A stretch of DNA of 64,000 bases from Tremella fuciformis. Its lineage: Eukaryota > Basidiomycota > Tremellomycetes > Tremellales > Tremellaceae. Positions 12,512 to 24,061 of the stretch are shown here, piece by piece. The notes beneath the pieces are model-generated. The model saw only the letters and a program-made list of their open reading frames with translations, did not search any database and was not told the DNA's origin. The stretch is taken from contig CP136497.1 in the NCBI GenBank assembly GCA_032768795.1, positions 436,501-500,500 on the forward strand, read 5' to 3'. The position numbers and the translations under genes are program-made. Each line of letters begins with the position of its first letter. Position 1 is the first letter of the stretch.

Positions 12512-14305
12512 CTATCCCCACTGATGCATCTTCGGCCCGCCTCCCTGGCCAAAATGGAACTGGAAGCCCTGCTGAGCGAATCCGCCACCGCCCCCTCCTT
12601 GCTGGAAGAACTGGAACGGTGCTCCACCATGATGAGCAAAAGGATTCTGGTGCTGACCCGACGTGGGATCATTGGGATCATCGCCATTATCATAGCGCTG
12701 ACGTAACTCTGCATCTCGTCAGCCACCGAAAGCGTCCTTGCTGGGCCAGCCAATCAGCTTACCGGGGTCGATCAAGACTTCGTACGCCTCGTTAAGAGCG
12801 GCCATCTTCTCCTCTGTGCCTCCGACGTCCGGATGGGCGATCTTGGCGGCTTTCCGGAACGCTTTTTTGATCGTCCGATCATCGGCATCGCGCGGCACGC
12901 CAAGGACTTTGTAGTAGTCTTTCTGCTTGGACACCTTGAGGAGACGTTGGGCCTTTTGCAAGCGATTCAAAATCTGTCCATCAGTCTTCCTTCCGATACA
13001 CTCTGCGGTCTGGCAGATACTTACGTCCTGACTCGACCTGCCGCTCTTCTCGAAAGCAGCTTCAAACGTCCTGGTCGCCTCATCCCACATCTCTTCCTTG
13101 AGAAGCCTCTCGCCTCTACCCACGAGCCCATCGATGTTCTCCGGGTCCAAGGTCAGAACATCTTCGCACCATTTGCCGGCTTTCTTCCCGACGTCCGCGC
13201 CGACGGCAGCCTTGCACGCCATCGAAAGCAGGTCCAAACGCATATGAGAGGTCTCCTTGCTCTTGAGCTTGGGAGGGATGAGAGGCGGATAGCCGCCATG
13301 GGATTGCTGGGCATCCTCAAGCGCCTGCTCAAATCGAGCCAAAAGGCCGTCATTCCCGTCTAGAACCTTCAAGGCCTGGCGCCACTGAGACCCTTCCACA
13401 AAATTGCGCGCTTTCTGGGTATCTTTGTCCAGGGATCGCAGAAGCTTGTGAGCCTTTTTGCACGGCTTCGAGTCGGGGTCGTAGTGGAGACACTGCTTGA
13501 TGTCTTTGAGCGCAGAGGAGGAAGCGAGGAGGAAATACGAGATGTGCGAGAGGCGAAGGGCCAATGGGACAGAGGACGGGTTGAGCGTGGCCAGCGCTCT
13601 GACAATCAGCCACCTATCCCTTCCCAGCCATGAGGGCACACTAACCTCAAATCTCCATAGACGGCCATGACATCCGCAATCTCCTCGTTGCACCGCAAGC
13701 GCAATTCGCGCAGGGCCACCGAATTCGAGGCGACCTCCAGGGCCCTACTGCTGTCCTCCACGCACTTGTCCCACTGGCCATGCTTCTCCGCTCTGACCGC
13801 CGCACTCTGGGCGTCTCTCGCAGCGCGCAGCCCGTCGCTCAGCTCCTTGGCCTCCGCGTCGCCTTTGCCCTTGCCCGACGCTGCAAGGGACGACTCGGCG
13901 GCGTCAAAGTCGCCTTCGCGAGCGAAGATCTTGGCTTTTTGCCAGTGCGCCTGCGAGAAGTTCGGGTTGAGCTCTAGTATGCGCTCAAAGTCGTCTAGTG
14001 CAGGGCCGTGCCGGCCGAGGGAGAGGTAGGCCGTGGCGCGCTTGTAGTAGTTGAGGTACGAGGTGGGGTCGAGGTCTGCACGACATGAGCGAAGCAAGCG
14101 CCAGCTGTAGGGACGGGAGGGGCTGACCTATGGCTTGCGAGTACGCGCGCGCTGCTTCTGCATATTGGGCCGAGGACAAGAGTCGGTTGGCATCCGCCAC
14201 CACGGTCTGCAAGTTGTGGCTGTCCGAGGTGTCGGCGGTGGTGAATGGGAGAGTGAGGAGTAGGACCGGGAGCACCAGGCTCGAGGCGACGCGAGGGACG
14301 CGCAT
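12512..14305 (-). CDS. ER-lumenal TPR/J-domain co-chaperone (DNAJC3/P58IPK-like)
   Basis: Predicted Hsp70 (BiP) co-chaperone of the ER lumen. Exons: 12512-12708, 12763-12973, 13025-13598, 13646-14075, 14128-14305; 529 aa, close to animal DNAJC3. An N-terminal signal peptide is clear: a basic start followed by [20 protein letters not shown]-like helical repeats span about 30-390 ([41 protein letters not shown]). The J domain (about 400-465) has [23 protein letters not shown] and the essential HPD tripeptide. It ends in a Gly/Phe/Gln-rich tail. The start was chosen because only the ATG at 14305 places the hydrophobic segment at the N terminus. No HDEL-type retrieval signal is present, as is also true of animal DNAJC3. 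Confidence 0.87.
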
Positions 14306-14784
14306 TCGGCAGGGGAGACTGGCCAGACGATGGTACCGAGATGAAGTGAAGGGGAGGCGGTGGAAGATGATCGAAGGTGGGGAACGCGACAAAGGTGCTG
14401 CACGTCATGCCACGGTGCCAGCTCATCATCGTGACGTGGATTATTTTCCGGTATTGGGTGATAAGACAAGGTGGGCCGTGCGTCACTGGTCATGGCGAGT
14501 CTACGCCGACGTTGGGAGTGTTCCCGCTGACTGATGTGAGATCAACCACGAGCTGCTACAGTGTACAGAGCTACCAAATCATGCACGCGCCGAGTCCACC
14601 TACAAGCTACGGCTTGGGAGACGGATCAGATCAGTTCTATGAGTGGACCGGGTATAAGGGTGGAGGTCGTCCGGTAGATAGGCCGGATGACCACACGTCC
14701 ATTCCGAGCTTGAGCTATATCGAGCCTTACTGTTCACTCTGAATACTTGCTCTTGCTCCCACTCATAAGACACTCCTGCTCACC
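14306..14784. other. Divergent promoter region of J-protein and cyanase genes
   Basis: A 479-bp gap between two divergent genes, so it must contain both promoters. I see no clear TATA box or other defined operator. Confidence 0.4.
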
Positions 14785-15513
14785 ATGCACCTGCCGGCAC
14801 ACTGCACCGCGCTCCTATCAGCCAAGACATCCCTCGGCCTGACGTTCGCCGAGATATCCACAGCCCTCCAAAAGCCAGAAGTATGGACCACCGCGCTTTT
14901 CTTCGGGCAAGCAGCATGCGACGCCTCGACCGCGCAGAAGCTCTTGCAGATCCTCAAGATCTCTTCGGAGTACTCGTTCGAAGCGGAGGATGGGAGCGCC
15001 AGGACGATCAGTGACGAGGTCGTCGTCAGGGGTCTGACGGGCGCTGGGACGGGGGTGCAGGGTATGGTCCAGCGGGGCGGGACATGGGATGGGGTGCCCA
15101 AGGTGGGCTTTTCCTTGTCGAGGCCTCATAAGAACCCCCCTTCTTAGGAAGGACGCTCCACCCTTTAGGTCTTATGAGGTAAGAACAATTGGCTTACCGC
15201 AGGACCCCGTGCTCTATCGCCTGTACGAAGTGCTGGTCGTCTACGGCTGGTCGTACAAGGCGCTCATACAAGAAAAGGCAAGTCGTCTCTGACCACAGAC
15301 AAGAAGAGAGGAGATGCTAAGGTGTGCAGTTCGGAGATGGGATCATGTCGGCCATTGACTTTCGCACGTCGTTGACCCGCAAGCCGGACCCGAAAGGCGA
15401 TAGGGTGGTCATTACTCTGGATGGGAAGGTTGGTCAACGGGTGAATTGAAGGGGGTCACGCAGCTGATGAGCAGTTCTTGCCGTACTCGCCCACAGAGGC
15501 TTGGGACAAGTAG
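14785..15513 (+). CDS. CYN1: Cyanate hydratase (cyanase)
   Basis: Catalyses bicarbonate-dependent breakdown of cyanate to ammonia and CO2, releasing nitrogen and detoxifying cyanate. Exons: 14785-15102, 15203-15277, 15330-15428, 15475-15513; 176 aa, slightly longer than bacterial CynS (156). The N-terminal helical domain has [13 protein letters not shown] and [15 protein letters not shown]. The catalytic half has [22 protein letters not shown] and [11 protein letters not shown], supplying the family's Arg (YRLYE), Glu (YRLYE) and Ser (IMSAID). It ends [20 protein letters not shown], the usual terminus. Intron 2 (15278-15329) begins GCAAGT, so it is a GC-AG intron; no GT site in this interval keeps the frame. 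The ATG follows a purine-poor but standard CACC context. Confidence 0.93.
15278..15329 (+). other. GC-AG intron in cyanase gene
   Basis: The exon ends at ...GAAAAG and the intron starts GCAAGT and ends TGTGCAG. Joining here gives [12 protein letters not shown], which matches the invariant cyanase active-site segment exactly. Confidence 0.85.
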
Positions 15514-15842
15514 TCGTGCGTGAGCCCGTCTAGCGAAGAAGTATGCACTCCGTGTTAATCTCTCCATCTCTGCATCGAGGCACCTCGACTTGTGTCAGGG
15601 GGCGATCAGTACCTCAGATCTGGGAGGCTTCGTCCATCAGCTCCGCTGATACATACTCCGATCCTTCTTCTCGCTAGATCCACATCCCGCTCCTATTATA
15701 CCGTACAGTGTCCCGACCATCCTCGAGTCTGCACCTCCCCTCCCATCCACATCACACACTACCTCCATCCACTGGGTCCTTCACTGCCGCACTCCCCTCC
15801 TCTTCGACACTTCTCTCCGCTCAGCTACTCCTCTGGTGCAGT
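15514..15842. other. Convergent intergenic gap
   Basis: 329 bp between the 3' ends of the cyanase gene and the MARVEL-like gene; pyrimidine-rich, with no gene recognised. Confidence 0.4.
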
Positions 15843-16909
15843 TTAAGCGGTAGGCTGCGAACCCTGCGGGACGTTGGGCAGAGGTCGCACATCCGACTGG
15901 CCCTGCTGCGCCGACTGGCTCGCGGCGGCATATCCGGCCTTCTCGCTAGGGTAGCCAGCTTGCGGGGACCCAGCAGCGGGCGAAAGCGATCCGTAGCCCT
16001 GCTGCGAAGCACCGGTCGGTTGGGGAGTAGGGAAAGCCGCCTGCTGCTGCTGCTGAGGCTGAGTCGCGTAAGCCTGGGTCTGGGGAGCATAGGCCTGAGT
16101 CTGAGGCTGGGCCGGGGGCTGGTACGCGCCGGTGCCGACGGTCTGCGGGGCGTACTGCTGCATCTGCGGTTGGTGCCCAACCGAGCCCATGGCTACGCCG
16201 GACTCGACGCCGCCGGCAGAGGCGACGGCCGGGCCGGACGAGCGGGACGATGTGCCGTAGTGCAGGAGCTGGTGGAAAGGGGTGCGCCAGGTCGAGTAGG
16301 ATCCGCCGTAGTGCACCAGGGTGTAGGCGACCTCGGTGACGAGAAGGCCAAGTAGCTGGAATCAGCGAAGTGCTTCCACTACAGGAGTGACTCACGAGGA
16401 AGGTGAAGATCCAGGCGACGCCGATGAGGCCGCTGCCGAGGGCACAGTACGAGTAGCCGGAGCAGCGGCTGAAGGCGCCTGCCTCGCTCGACTCGCCGGC
16501 CGTGGAGCCGAGCGCGAAGATGAACAGGCAGCCGAGGACGATGGTGTCCACCATGACGGAGATGAGGATGGACTCGGGTCGGAGGAACAGCAGCACGAGG
16601 CTTGTAGGCGTCAGCGAGGCTCTAGGCAGGTCTGAGCGGGAGAGGGACGCACGCGGCAACAAAGTACAGCAGGGCGAATACCGCACAGGCGAGAATGGCG
16701 TTGCCCGAGGCGAGGTTGGTGTTGTTGACAAAGTCCGACGAGGCTGCAATGTCAGCGCTGCACTGTCGATGCAGCTACACGCTTGGTCTGGACTCACTCG
16801 CTGCGATCAGCTTGCTCTGCGTGGCGGCGGCAACGGCCAAGGTGACCAGCGACCAGAAGCACGTGAAGCCCTTGAGGGCGGTCATGAAGGGTGCGAGCCA
16901 GGCGGCCAT
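15843..16909 (-). CDS. Four-helix MARVEL-like membrane protein with Gln/Pro/Tyr-rich tail
   Basis: Exons: 15843-16355, 16396-16600, 16653-16743, 16798-16909; 306 aa. Four hydrophobic segments are visible: FTCFWSLVTLAVAAA, ILACAVFALLYFVAALVLLF, MVDTIVLGCLFIFALG and GLIGVAWIFTFLLLGLLVTE. A cysteine-bearing external loop between helices 3 and 4 (FSRCSGYSYCALGSG) fits the MARVEL/Nce102-type fold of fungal plasma-membrane proteins. The last 150 residues are cytosolic-looking and low complexity (QPQTQAYAPQTQAYATQ, poly-Q), typical of a scaffold or trafficking tail. Family assignment rests on topology rather than on a diagnostic motif, so molecular function is open. Confidence 0.72.
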
Positions 16910-17779
16910 GATGCTGAGGTTGGAGGTGGTCTGGCGTCAAGCTCAAGTGGGCAATTGCGAGTGAAGACTCTCTCGAGTGTGAGTCAGAGTCGAGATATAA
17001 ATACAGAGACGACGATCTGATCAACAGAGAGCTAGAAGGCTAGAAGCTCGGGAACGTGTCAAAGGAGACCAAGCGAAGGGCGGGCGGCAAAGGCGGTGTG
17101 TCACAGCTCACAGCCTCGGGTTAGACCACCACAGAGGAAGAAACGGGGAGACGCGGAGAGGGATAACCGGTCTGACAGTGGGCAAGGCAGCAGCCACGGG
17201 TATTTCAACAAAGAGAGAGGGAGCGGCGTCGGACTCGGGCCTCTCTCCCTTTCCCCTTTGGTCGAAGAAAGAGTCGTCACCCTCCTTTCCGTCCCTCCCT
17301 TTCTTTGCATTTGTGCCTGCATCGAACACACTGATTGTACACAGACACACACGGAAAGCTACGGTAGATCAGAATCCACCCCTGCCCTGCACCGCCGGGC
17401 ATTGTTGTTGCAGCTGCTTAGCTGCCCAACTGCCCAGGTGCCCAGGCGGTGCCCAGCGGCTAAGACGGCGTGGCGTCAGGTCGATGCTCGGACTCGGCAC
17501 TAGTCTATCGAGCAAAAAGCCACCGGCCGATCTGCTCCTGCTGTTCGGGCAGCTGCCACGGGGATGTTGACCCTGAGATGATTGATCGGGGAGAGGGCAT
17601 GGTGCCTGTCTCATCTCGTTCACCGCTTGCCACCCGTCCCGAGCCCCTGAACATAGCTCGTGGCAGTTTGTCCGATCTGCGTACGTAACTTGACGATTCT
17701 TCGGAACAGAAGCAGAAGCAAGCAGCAGTGCAAGTACAGCCTCGCCCAGCCGCTAGATGCACCGTCTCTATCTACCTCT
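16910..17779. promoter_or_regulatory. Intergenic with TATA motif for the MARVEL-like gene
   Basis: An 870-bp gap between two minus-strand genes. At 16996-17003 the top strand reads TATAAATA, i.e. TATTTATA in the gene's sense, about 87 bp upstream of the MARVEL-like ATG; a plausible TATA box. Nothing else in the gap is recognised. Confidence 0.45.
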
Positions 17780-18573
17780 CTACTGCTCTAGACTATCCGC
17801 GAGCGTCTGCTCTGGCGGCGGCTCGATCAGGCCATGCAGGTGATCCGCCTCGCCCCAGCTCAACACGCGCCCGCTCCATCGCTCGCCGTCGTACGCCACG
17901 TCTACACGCATCACACAGGTGTTGACGCAGTGGCGCCGCAGGTGGGCGGTCGGGGGCGGGGCAAAGTTCATCTCGGGCGACAGGAGGATCTTGAGCAGCT
18001 GCGTGAGGTAGGCGCCGTGCGAGACGCACAGCACGACCGTCGATGATGGGATGTTTTCGTGAGACTGCAAGAAGCCCGCGAGCCAAGTTACGATGCGCGT
18101 CTGGAAGCTGGGATCAGTCAGCTCCTTCCCCGCCGCTCTCTGCGCCTCAACTCCAGTGTGATACTCACTCTCTCATTGGTTCTGAATCTGGCGGGTACTT
18201 TTCTCCCGGATACCGCCTGCGACCCTGCAAAGATCCCAAGTAGATCTCGCGCAGCCCTTCAGACTTGATCACTCGCAAGCCGTGCGGTCGAGCAAGTATC
18301 TCGGCCGTCTGCCGATCAGTCGTGTGCCACATGCCACTTGTCCCAACCCACCTCGGAAGCGCGTGACAGGTCGGACGAGTGCACCTCGGCAAATGTCACA
18401 TCCTTCAGCCTGTCTGAGAGTCTCTGTGCTTCTCGCCGCCCGTGCGCATTGAGCGGCGTGTCCAGTTGCCCCTGGATGATGCCCTGCAGATTCCTGCGTG
18501 TCAGGTGGGACATGCAGGCAGGCAAGGCGACGCACGCATCGGTCTGGCCGTGTCGCGCAAAGTAGACGATCAT
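17780..18573 (-). CDS. Histidine phosphatase superfamily protein (phosphoglycerate-mutase fold)
   Basis: Predicted phosphohydrolase or mutase acting through a phosphohistidine. Exons: 17780-18107, 18169-18308, 18352-18493, 18536-18573; 215 aa. The signature ARHGQT is at residues 6-11, followed by GQLDTPLNAHGRREAQRL and SSDLSRASETAEIL, which supplies the second active-site Arg, and the glutamate region EGLREIYLGSLQGR. The second catalytic histidine is in CVSHGAYL. The short first exon (38 nt) joins to ANLQGIIQG, as in cofactor-independent-looking fungal family members. Substrate cannot be told from sequence; fructose-2,6-bisphosphatase-like and broad phosphatase activities are both known for this fold. 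Confidence 0.85.
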
Positions 18574-19715
18574 TTCTCAGCGCCTTTCACATGGGAGGTC
18601 TCTGTCACCCGTCGCGCATCTCCACTTGCTGTCTATACCAACGTCCACTCCGATCTGGTATCACCTTTCATAACGCTGAGGGCAGCTTAGTTGAAAGGGG
18701 GAGAGTGGAGGCAGTGATGGGATAAAATGTGGAAATGATTGGAATTAACTCGTAATCTCGACGTGCAACTGCCTCTTTGTCTGTTCGCCTCACGACGGTC
18801 TTGCGACATGTAGTGGACTCTATCACCTACACTTTCCGGTCAGATTGGAGGCAGAGTTGCAGTCGGAAGCAGGATGAGCTCTTTGAAAAGGTCGCATCAT
18901 TTCATTTTTGTTCCCAGAAAACGCAAATGTCGGATCTGTGCCACTCCTTCTCGCAGTCGGCGGGGGCGCGTGCCGTCATATTGCGAGTGAGCCCCCCCCC
19001 CCCCCCCCCCCTGCCTATTTGGATTGACCAGGCGCCAATGGCTAGGCAATGACAAGCACGTCTCACATTCCCGGAGCCGTCGGGCTGCGAAGTCCGACGG
19101 GCGCTTAGACGCGATATGCTGTCCGTCCCAGGCTCGCTGCCTCTGAACTGATCACCCTTTCGGACACATCAGACAACCCTTTCTTCGGCCACTGGTTGAA
19201 TGGCCCCGCTGTGACCCGCTGTGGGGACGTGGGGAACGAGTCTCAATTTGCTGCTTTTCGAACGGTAGTTCGGGGTTGCCGAACTGCGCACAGCTCAAGA
19301 CCGGCAGATGAGATGAGATCTATGGTAGACCGGCCTCTTCATCGATAGCCTCTCGGATTCGGGGAGCAACGTACTGCTTATTGGGCGGCTGGCTGCAGGG
19401 CTGCGCTGTGGGGGTGTGGGGCAGACGAGTTGAAAGCTGTCGGCAGTAGAGCTGTCCGACCGCTCTTTCGGGATACAATTTCCGTCCTGCGCTTCGCCTC
19501 CATGCGCAGTGGTTGGTTGCTGTTCTCATCGGACGGAGCACTCTGGCGCTCGCCGGCCCCGCAAAAGCAAGCGCGGGCCTCGATAGCGCGACTGCGATCA
19601 CACAGATCATATAAGGACCTGGCGCTTGGCGCGGAGGCGGACGAGGGGGTAGCAGTAGCGTCAGATCGAGCAGCTTACCTACGATCCGTCACAGCAGTTG
19701 GTCTGGTCGACGAAC
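18574..19715. other. Divergent promoter region of phosphatase and MFS genes
   Basis: A 1.14-kb gap between two divergent genes. It contains a 20-bp C homopolymer and otherwise no recognised gene. ORFs at 19320-19610 and 19430-19786 show no supporting features. Confidence 0.4.
18992..19011. repeat. Poly-C homopolymer, 20 bp
   Basis: Twenty consecutive C residues in the divergent promoter region. It may form G-quadruplex/i-motif structures, or its length may be a sequencing artefact. Confidence 0.8.
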
Positions 19716-22392
19716 ATGTTGTCGGCAGCCGCAACAGTCCAGCACGCACACGGGGCGGACAAGGCTTTCAGCCCCGAACATCATGAGCAGGTCCTAGGGG
19801 GGCATCAGCTCACCTACGCGGTGGACGGGACGGGGGACCCCCTGACAGTGAAGAACACGATGGGCCAAGATCCCGAACACAAGCAGGGGATATCCCTCAA
19901 GGCTGCCGTCATCTTGGCAGTGGTCGCCCTTGGACAGTTCAACAACACCTTCTTCGCGGTGGCGCCCGCCCTCAGTGCTAGCTATGCGGCGGCGCAGTTG
20001 GATGCTGCCGCGCTGCAAACTTGGATAATCCAAGCTGTAAGTCCTGCGCTCGAGCGGCGGACGTATTTTGGCAAAGAAACTGACGCCCGTCAACAGCAAG
20101 GTGTGCCCTCCATCGCCGTTGGTCCAATCATTGCCGTCATCTCGGATGTCTACGGCCGCAAGTATGCGTCAGTCATCCGGAGTCACAGATTGGTCCGTGA
20201 TGGTGCTGACTGTCGATACAGTATTCTGGGGCTGTGCTTGATTGCCATCGTGGCAAACATCATCTGCATGACCTCCCACAGCGTTAGTCCTCTGCATCGG
20301 CATGAGCCAGTGGCTGATCAGAGAGATCATCTCTCTCATCGTCGGTCAGACCCTCAACGGTATTGGTGGAGGAATCTCAGGCTTGCTGTTTGCTGTCCCG
20401 TCTGAGATCGTCCCGGCAAGATACCGCTCCGCCGCGCAAGCCATCAACACCTTGTGAGCCTTCTCGACCCAAATGTTAGGCGGTGTCCCGCTGATGAGAT
20501 CGCAGTTTCGCTTTCTTGGGCGGCATGATCGCCCTCTTCGCAATGGGAACGGCTAACGAGGACACCGTCAATGGGTGGCGGTGGTGTTTCCGCATCGAGC
20601 TCATCGATAACGCGGTCATCTTCCTCGGCTTCCTGGCGTTCTACCGTGTAAGTCATTAACGCGCGACGCTCAGTGGCTCGCACACAGTACAATCATCAAA
20701 CTTTGCTGATCTTTGCAGCCTCCGGAACGCACTGACACTGAGACCAAGTTCTGGGAGAGGATCAAAAGTCTTGATTGGATCGGTTACGGTCTGCTGACAG
20801 GAGGCCTGGTCCCATTCCTCATGGGTTTCGCCTGGGCTGCGGACTGTGAGTGACCAGTGACAGCAGACATTAGACGGGCAATGAGCTGACGGCTCTCGCA
20901 GCAAATTACGGGGTAAGAGCTTCGGGTCGTTCGTCACTTGCACCAGTAGAGCTGATGGCGATTTCAGTGGAAGAACGCGCATTCATGGGGCACAGTCTTG
21001 GCGGGAGGCCTCTCCTTCATCGCCTGCTTGATCTGGGGTGGGTAGCATATGTCGTTGTTATCGCTTGTCTCCGCTGATGTGAAAGAATGGAAGGGTAACC
21101 TCGACAGGCTTCCTCCACCACGCACTTTTCCGAGAAGGTTGGAACTTCCCCATCTCCATCTTCCTGATGGCCGTCGAAGGCGACATATTCTACATGATCA
21201 ACAATGTTTACGTGAGTAGCGCAGGCCCACACCTCCGCATCATTCGGACAGAGCAAGGCTGAGATTTTGTTAGATCTCAGAGGTGTACGGCTTGTGGTTC
21301 ACGTCGGTCACCTCTATCAAACAGACGGCATGTCTTCTTCCCTTCTTCGGGATGCTCCTGTTTTCGACACCCTTCGTGGCGTTCTGTGCGTATGAGCCTT
21401 CCACCTGCCCCTTCCCCGGCCAGACAGACGGCAGGCAGCTGATCCGAGCCAGACTCGACCAAATACAAGGATATCAAAAACCCGATCATCGTCGGCTTTG
21501 TCTTGTGCCTCGTGGGTGTGATTGGCCTCGGCACGGGGAACGCGACGAGCGGCACTCGTGGCCTGGTTTTGTGAGTGTCTTACTGGCCTTTATGAAAGAT
21601 GGAAAGTTTCGCTGAAACTTCTTCCCTCAGCAACGGGTTCCTCGGGATTGGCTTCTCGGCTCTCCTCATGCTCATCATGACGGTTGTCCAGTTCTCCTCT
21701 CCACCACTGTACATCGGCGTCGCTTCAGCGCTCGCCATCTCGGCCAGAACGATGGGTGGTACCGTAGGCGAGTCCGAGGGCCCCCGTTCTTGCCAAGTAG
21801 GCACAGTACGTCAGCTGACGACGCTACAGGCTATGCGATCGCCACGGTCATCTGGAAGAATGTCCACGTCTCCAAGGCGTCGAGCTACATCTGTACGTCG
21901 CCGTCCTGACACCAGATTCTCTCCATCTGACACTTTGCAGTCAAGGCAGTGACCCCACTTGGCTTTGATTCCGCCAACTTGGATGCTTTGGTTTCCGGCA
22001 TACTCAACGGAAACACCACGGGTGTGCCGGGCGCAACTACGGCCATTGTGGCAGCCGCCAGTTCGGCCAATAGCGAGGCGCTCGCGTACGGGTACGGCCG
22101 AGCGTGGTATGCGCAGATCCCAGCCAGTACGTTCATGTTTATGCCAAGACTTTTTCTGCGTCTGGTGGGGCAGGGCTCACACGGCTCAGTCGCGATCGCT
22201 ATTGCCGGCATCATCTTTGTGAGCAACCCTGCCAAGAAGATGGACTATGTCATCGGTGAGTTCCTGTGCTCGTGGCGTATCGTGTGGCTGGCTGATGACC
22301 GTGCAGATGCCCCGTTGGAGGATCTCGGACTCAAAGATGTGGAGCACAAGAGCGCCATGGTGGAGGACCCGGAGGATAAGGCTGTTTTTTGA
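19716..22392 (+). CDS. MFS transporter, TRI12/siderophore-type
   Basis: Predicted 14-helix major-facilitator efflux or siderophore transporter. Sixteen exons: 19716-20036, 20097-20167, 20222-20282, 20326-20453, 20506-20647, 20719-20845, 20902-20912, 20968-21037, 21108-21211, 21274-21385, 21453-21570, 21631-21767, 21830-21892, 21941-22126, 22190-22255, 22307-22392; 600 aa, frame closed throughout. Family marks include GPIIAVISDVYGRKYA (loop 2-3), LIVGQTLNGIGGGISGL, SEIVPARYRSAAQA, and ARTMGGTVGYAIA near the end. Exon 7 is only 11 nt. Intron 12 (21768-21829) is GC-AG. The acceptor of intron 3 was chosen at 20325 to restore the conserved spacing. The adenosine kinase gene follows 222 bp downstream on the same strand. 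Substrate unknown. Confidence 0.85.
20902..20912 (+). other. 11-nt microexon of the MFS gene
   Basis: CAAATTACGGG lies between a CTCGCAG acceptor and a GTAAGA donor. Including it joins AADS-NYG-WKN in frame; skipping it shifts the frame. Confidence 0.75.
21768..21829 (+). other. GC-AG intron in MFS gene
   Basis: Donor GCGAGT, acceptor CTACAG. The join produces GGTVGYAIA, the conserved TRI12-family motif; no nearby GT donor keeps the phase. Confidence 0.75.
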
Positions 22393-22614
22393 ATGCCGCT
22401 GTCAACTGCCTCGGCTCGTGAGACCAGAGGGGCTGCTGCGATAGCAGCAAAGGTGGCGAAGAGGGAGTCGCTTCGCGTAGGAGCTTTGTATGGAACAAGA
22501 CACGGGATTAAATATTGAAAAAGGGCTCGGATTAAATAGTTTCAGTATGAGATGGTTGTCTGGCGATCTCGGCGAGCATTTCAACGTGCGTTCGCCTTCT
22601 CTAGTACCACAGCC

Positions 22615-23824
22615 ATGTCTCCCATCCTCGTCAGCATCGGCAACCCCCTCGTATGTGCTTCGTCACTTGCCAAATCTGCTCTGACGTCAGCTCGACATTC
22701 AAGTCGGGCCGGAGGAGGGTCCCGCCTACCTCGAAAAGTACGGCCTCAAGGCCAACGACGCCATCCTCGCCGAGGAGAAGCAGATGCCAATGTGCGCTTC
22801 CCACATGTTACCCGCTGAAGCTCACGAGTAGCTACGATGATATTGTCGCCAACGCCAAGGTGACCTACGTCGCTGGCGGCGCCGCCCAGAACGCCGCCCG
22901 TGCCGCCGCCGTGAGTCTAAGTCCGGGCAGCTTGAGCTGTGGAGGAGTATGGATGGACGGGGCTAAGAGCAGTACGTGCTCCCCGCCGACTCGGTGGCGT
23001 ACATCGGCTCGGTCGGCGACGACGACCTGCGGCGCACGCTCGAGTCTGCCAACTCGGCCGAGGGGGTCATCTCAGCCTACCAGGTGCAGCCGGCACCAGT
23101 GCGCACGGGCGCGTGCGCGGTCATCCTGTCAAACCACGACCGGTCCCTGTGCACGACGCTGCGCGCCGCAGAGCAGTTCACGCCCGCGCACCTTTCAACG
23201 CCCGCCGTCGCCGCCCTGCTGGACGGCGCCAAGATCCTGTATATCGAGGGGTACTTCCTCACGCACGGCATCGAGTCGGTGCTCGAGGTGACCAAGGCCG
23301 CGTCGAGCAAGGGCAAGACGGTCGTGCTGAACCTGTCGGCGCCGTTCATCCCGCAGTTCTTCAAGGTGCAGCTGGACCAGGTGCTGCCGTTTGTCGACGT
23401 GCTCATCGGCAACGAGAGCGAGGCGGCCGCGTACGGCGAGGGCGCCGGTATGGGCGACGTCGGCCTGCCGCAGGTCGCCAAGGCCCTCGCGGCGAGCAGC
23501 AAGAGCAATGCCGCGCGACCGCGGCTGGTCATTGTGACGCAGGGCGCCGACTCGACGCTCGTCGCGTCGTCCGAGCCGTCGGCGCAGGCCGCCAACCTCA
23601 AGCCCACCGATGAGAACCCAAAGGTGTACCCCGTGCCGAAGCTCGCGGCGGACAAGATTGTCGACACGAATGGCGCCGGCGACATGTTTGCCGGTGGGTT
23701 CCTGGGTGCGCTCGCGCTGGGCAAGGACCTCGACGAGGCCATCGAGCTCGGCCACAAGCTCGGCCAAATGTGCTGTGGCCAGATTGGCCCCAAGCTCGTC
23801 TGGCCCAAGGAGAACGTCCTGTGA
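22615..23824 (+). CDS. ADO1: Adenosine kinase
   Basis: Phosphorylates adenosine to AMP, salvaging the nucleoside released by the S-adenosyl-homocysteine cycle. Exons: 22615-22650, 22691-22791, 22832-22910, 22973-23824; 355 aa, normal for fungal adenosine kinases. The N terminus SIGNPLLDIQV gives the substrate-binding Asp. VTYVAGGAAQNAARAA is the PfkB signature 1 glycine motif, and VDTNGAGDMFAGGFLGAL is signature 2 with the catalytic Asp of DTNGAGD. VLIGNESEAAAYG matches the conserved central region. The start ATG lies in ACAGCCATGTC. Cytosolic, constitutive housekeeping enzyme. Confidence 0.94.
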
Positions 23825-24061
23825 ACCAAAAATGAGATAGAGCAGTAGAGACCGCCTCAACGCGAGTCACCGTATACCCGTCCGTCATCGTATATCCACT
23901 CACGACCACCACGTACATCCATCATCATGCATCAACCGCATACGTCATTGCATCCGCACTTGCCAACTTACAGCCCGAGGGCCAGTCCACAGCATTACTT
24001 CCTCGGTGCCGCAGAGTACCGTCATGTAGATGCATGGTCTTTATGATGGGACTACATGGGG

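Noticed and set aside
20283..20310. 28-bp intron in the MFS gene ending at the first in-phase AG
   Set aside because: Shorter than any other intron in this gene; the AG at 20325 gives 43 bp, a suitably placed branch-like CTGAT and the conserved spacing S-IISLIVGQ.
21277..21555. Open frames antisense to the MFS gene
   Set aside because: They are complements of coding exons and show no independent features.
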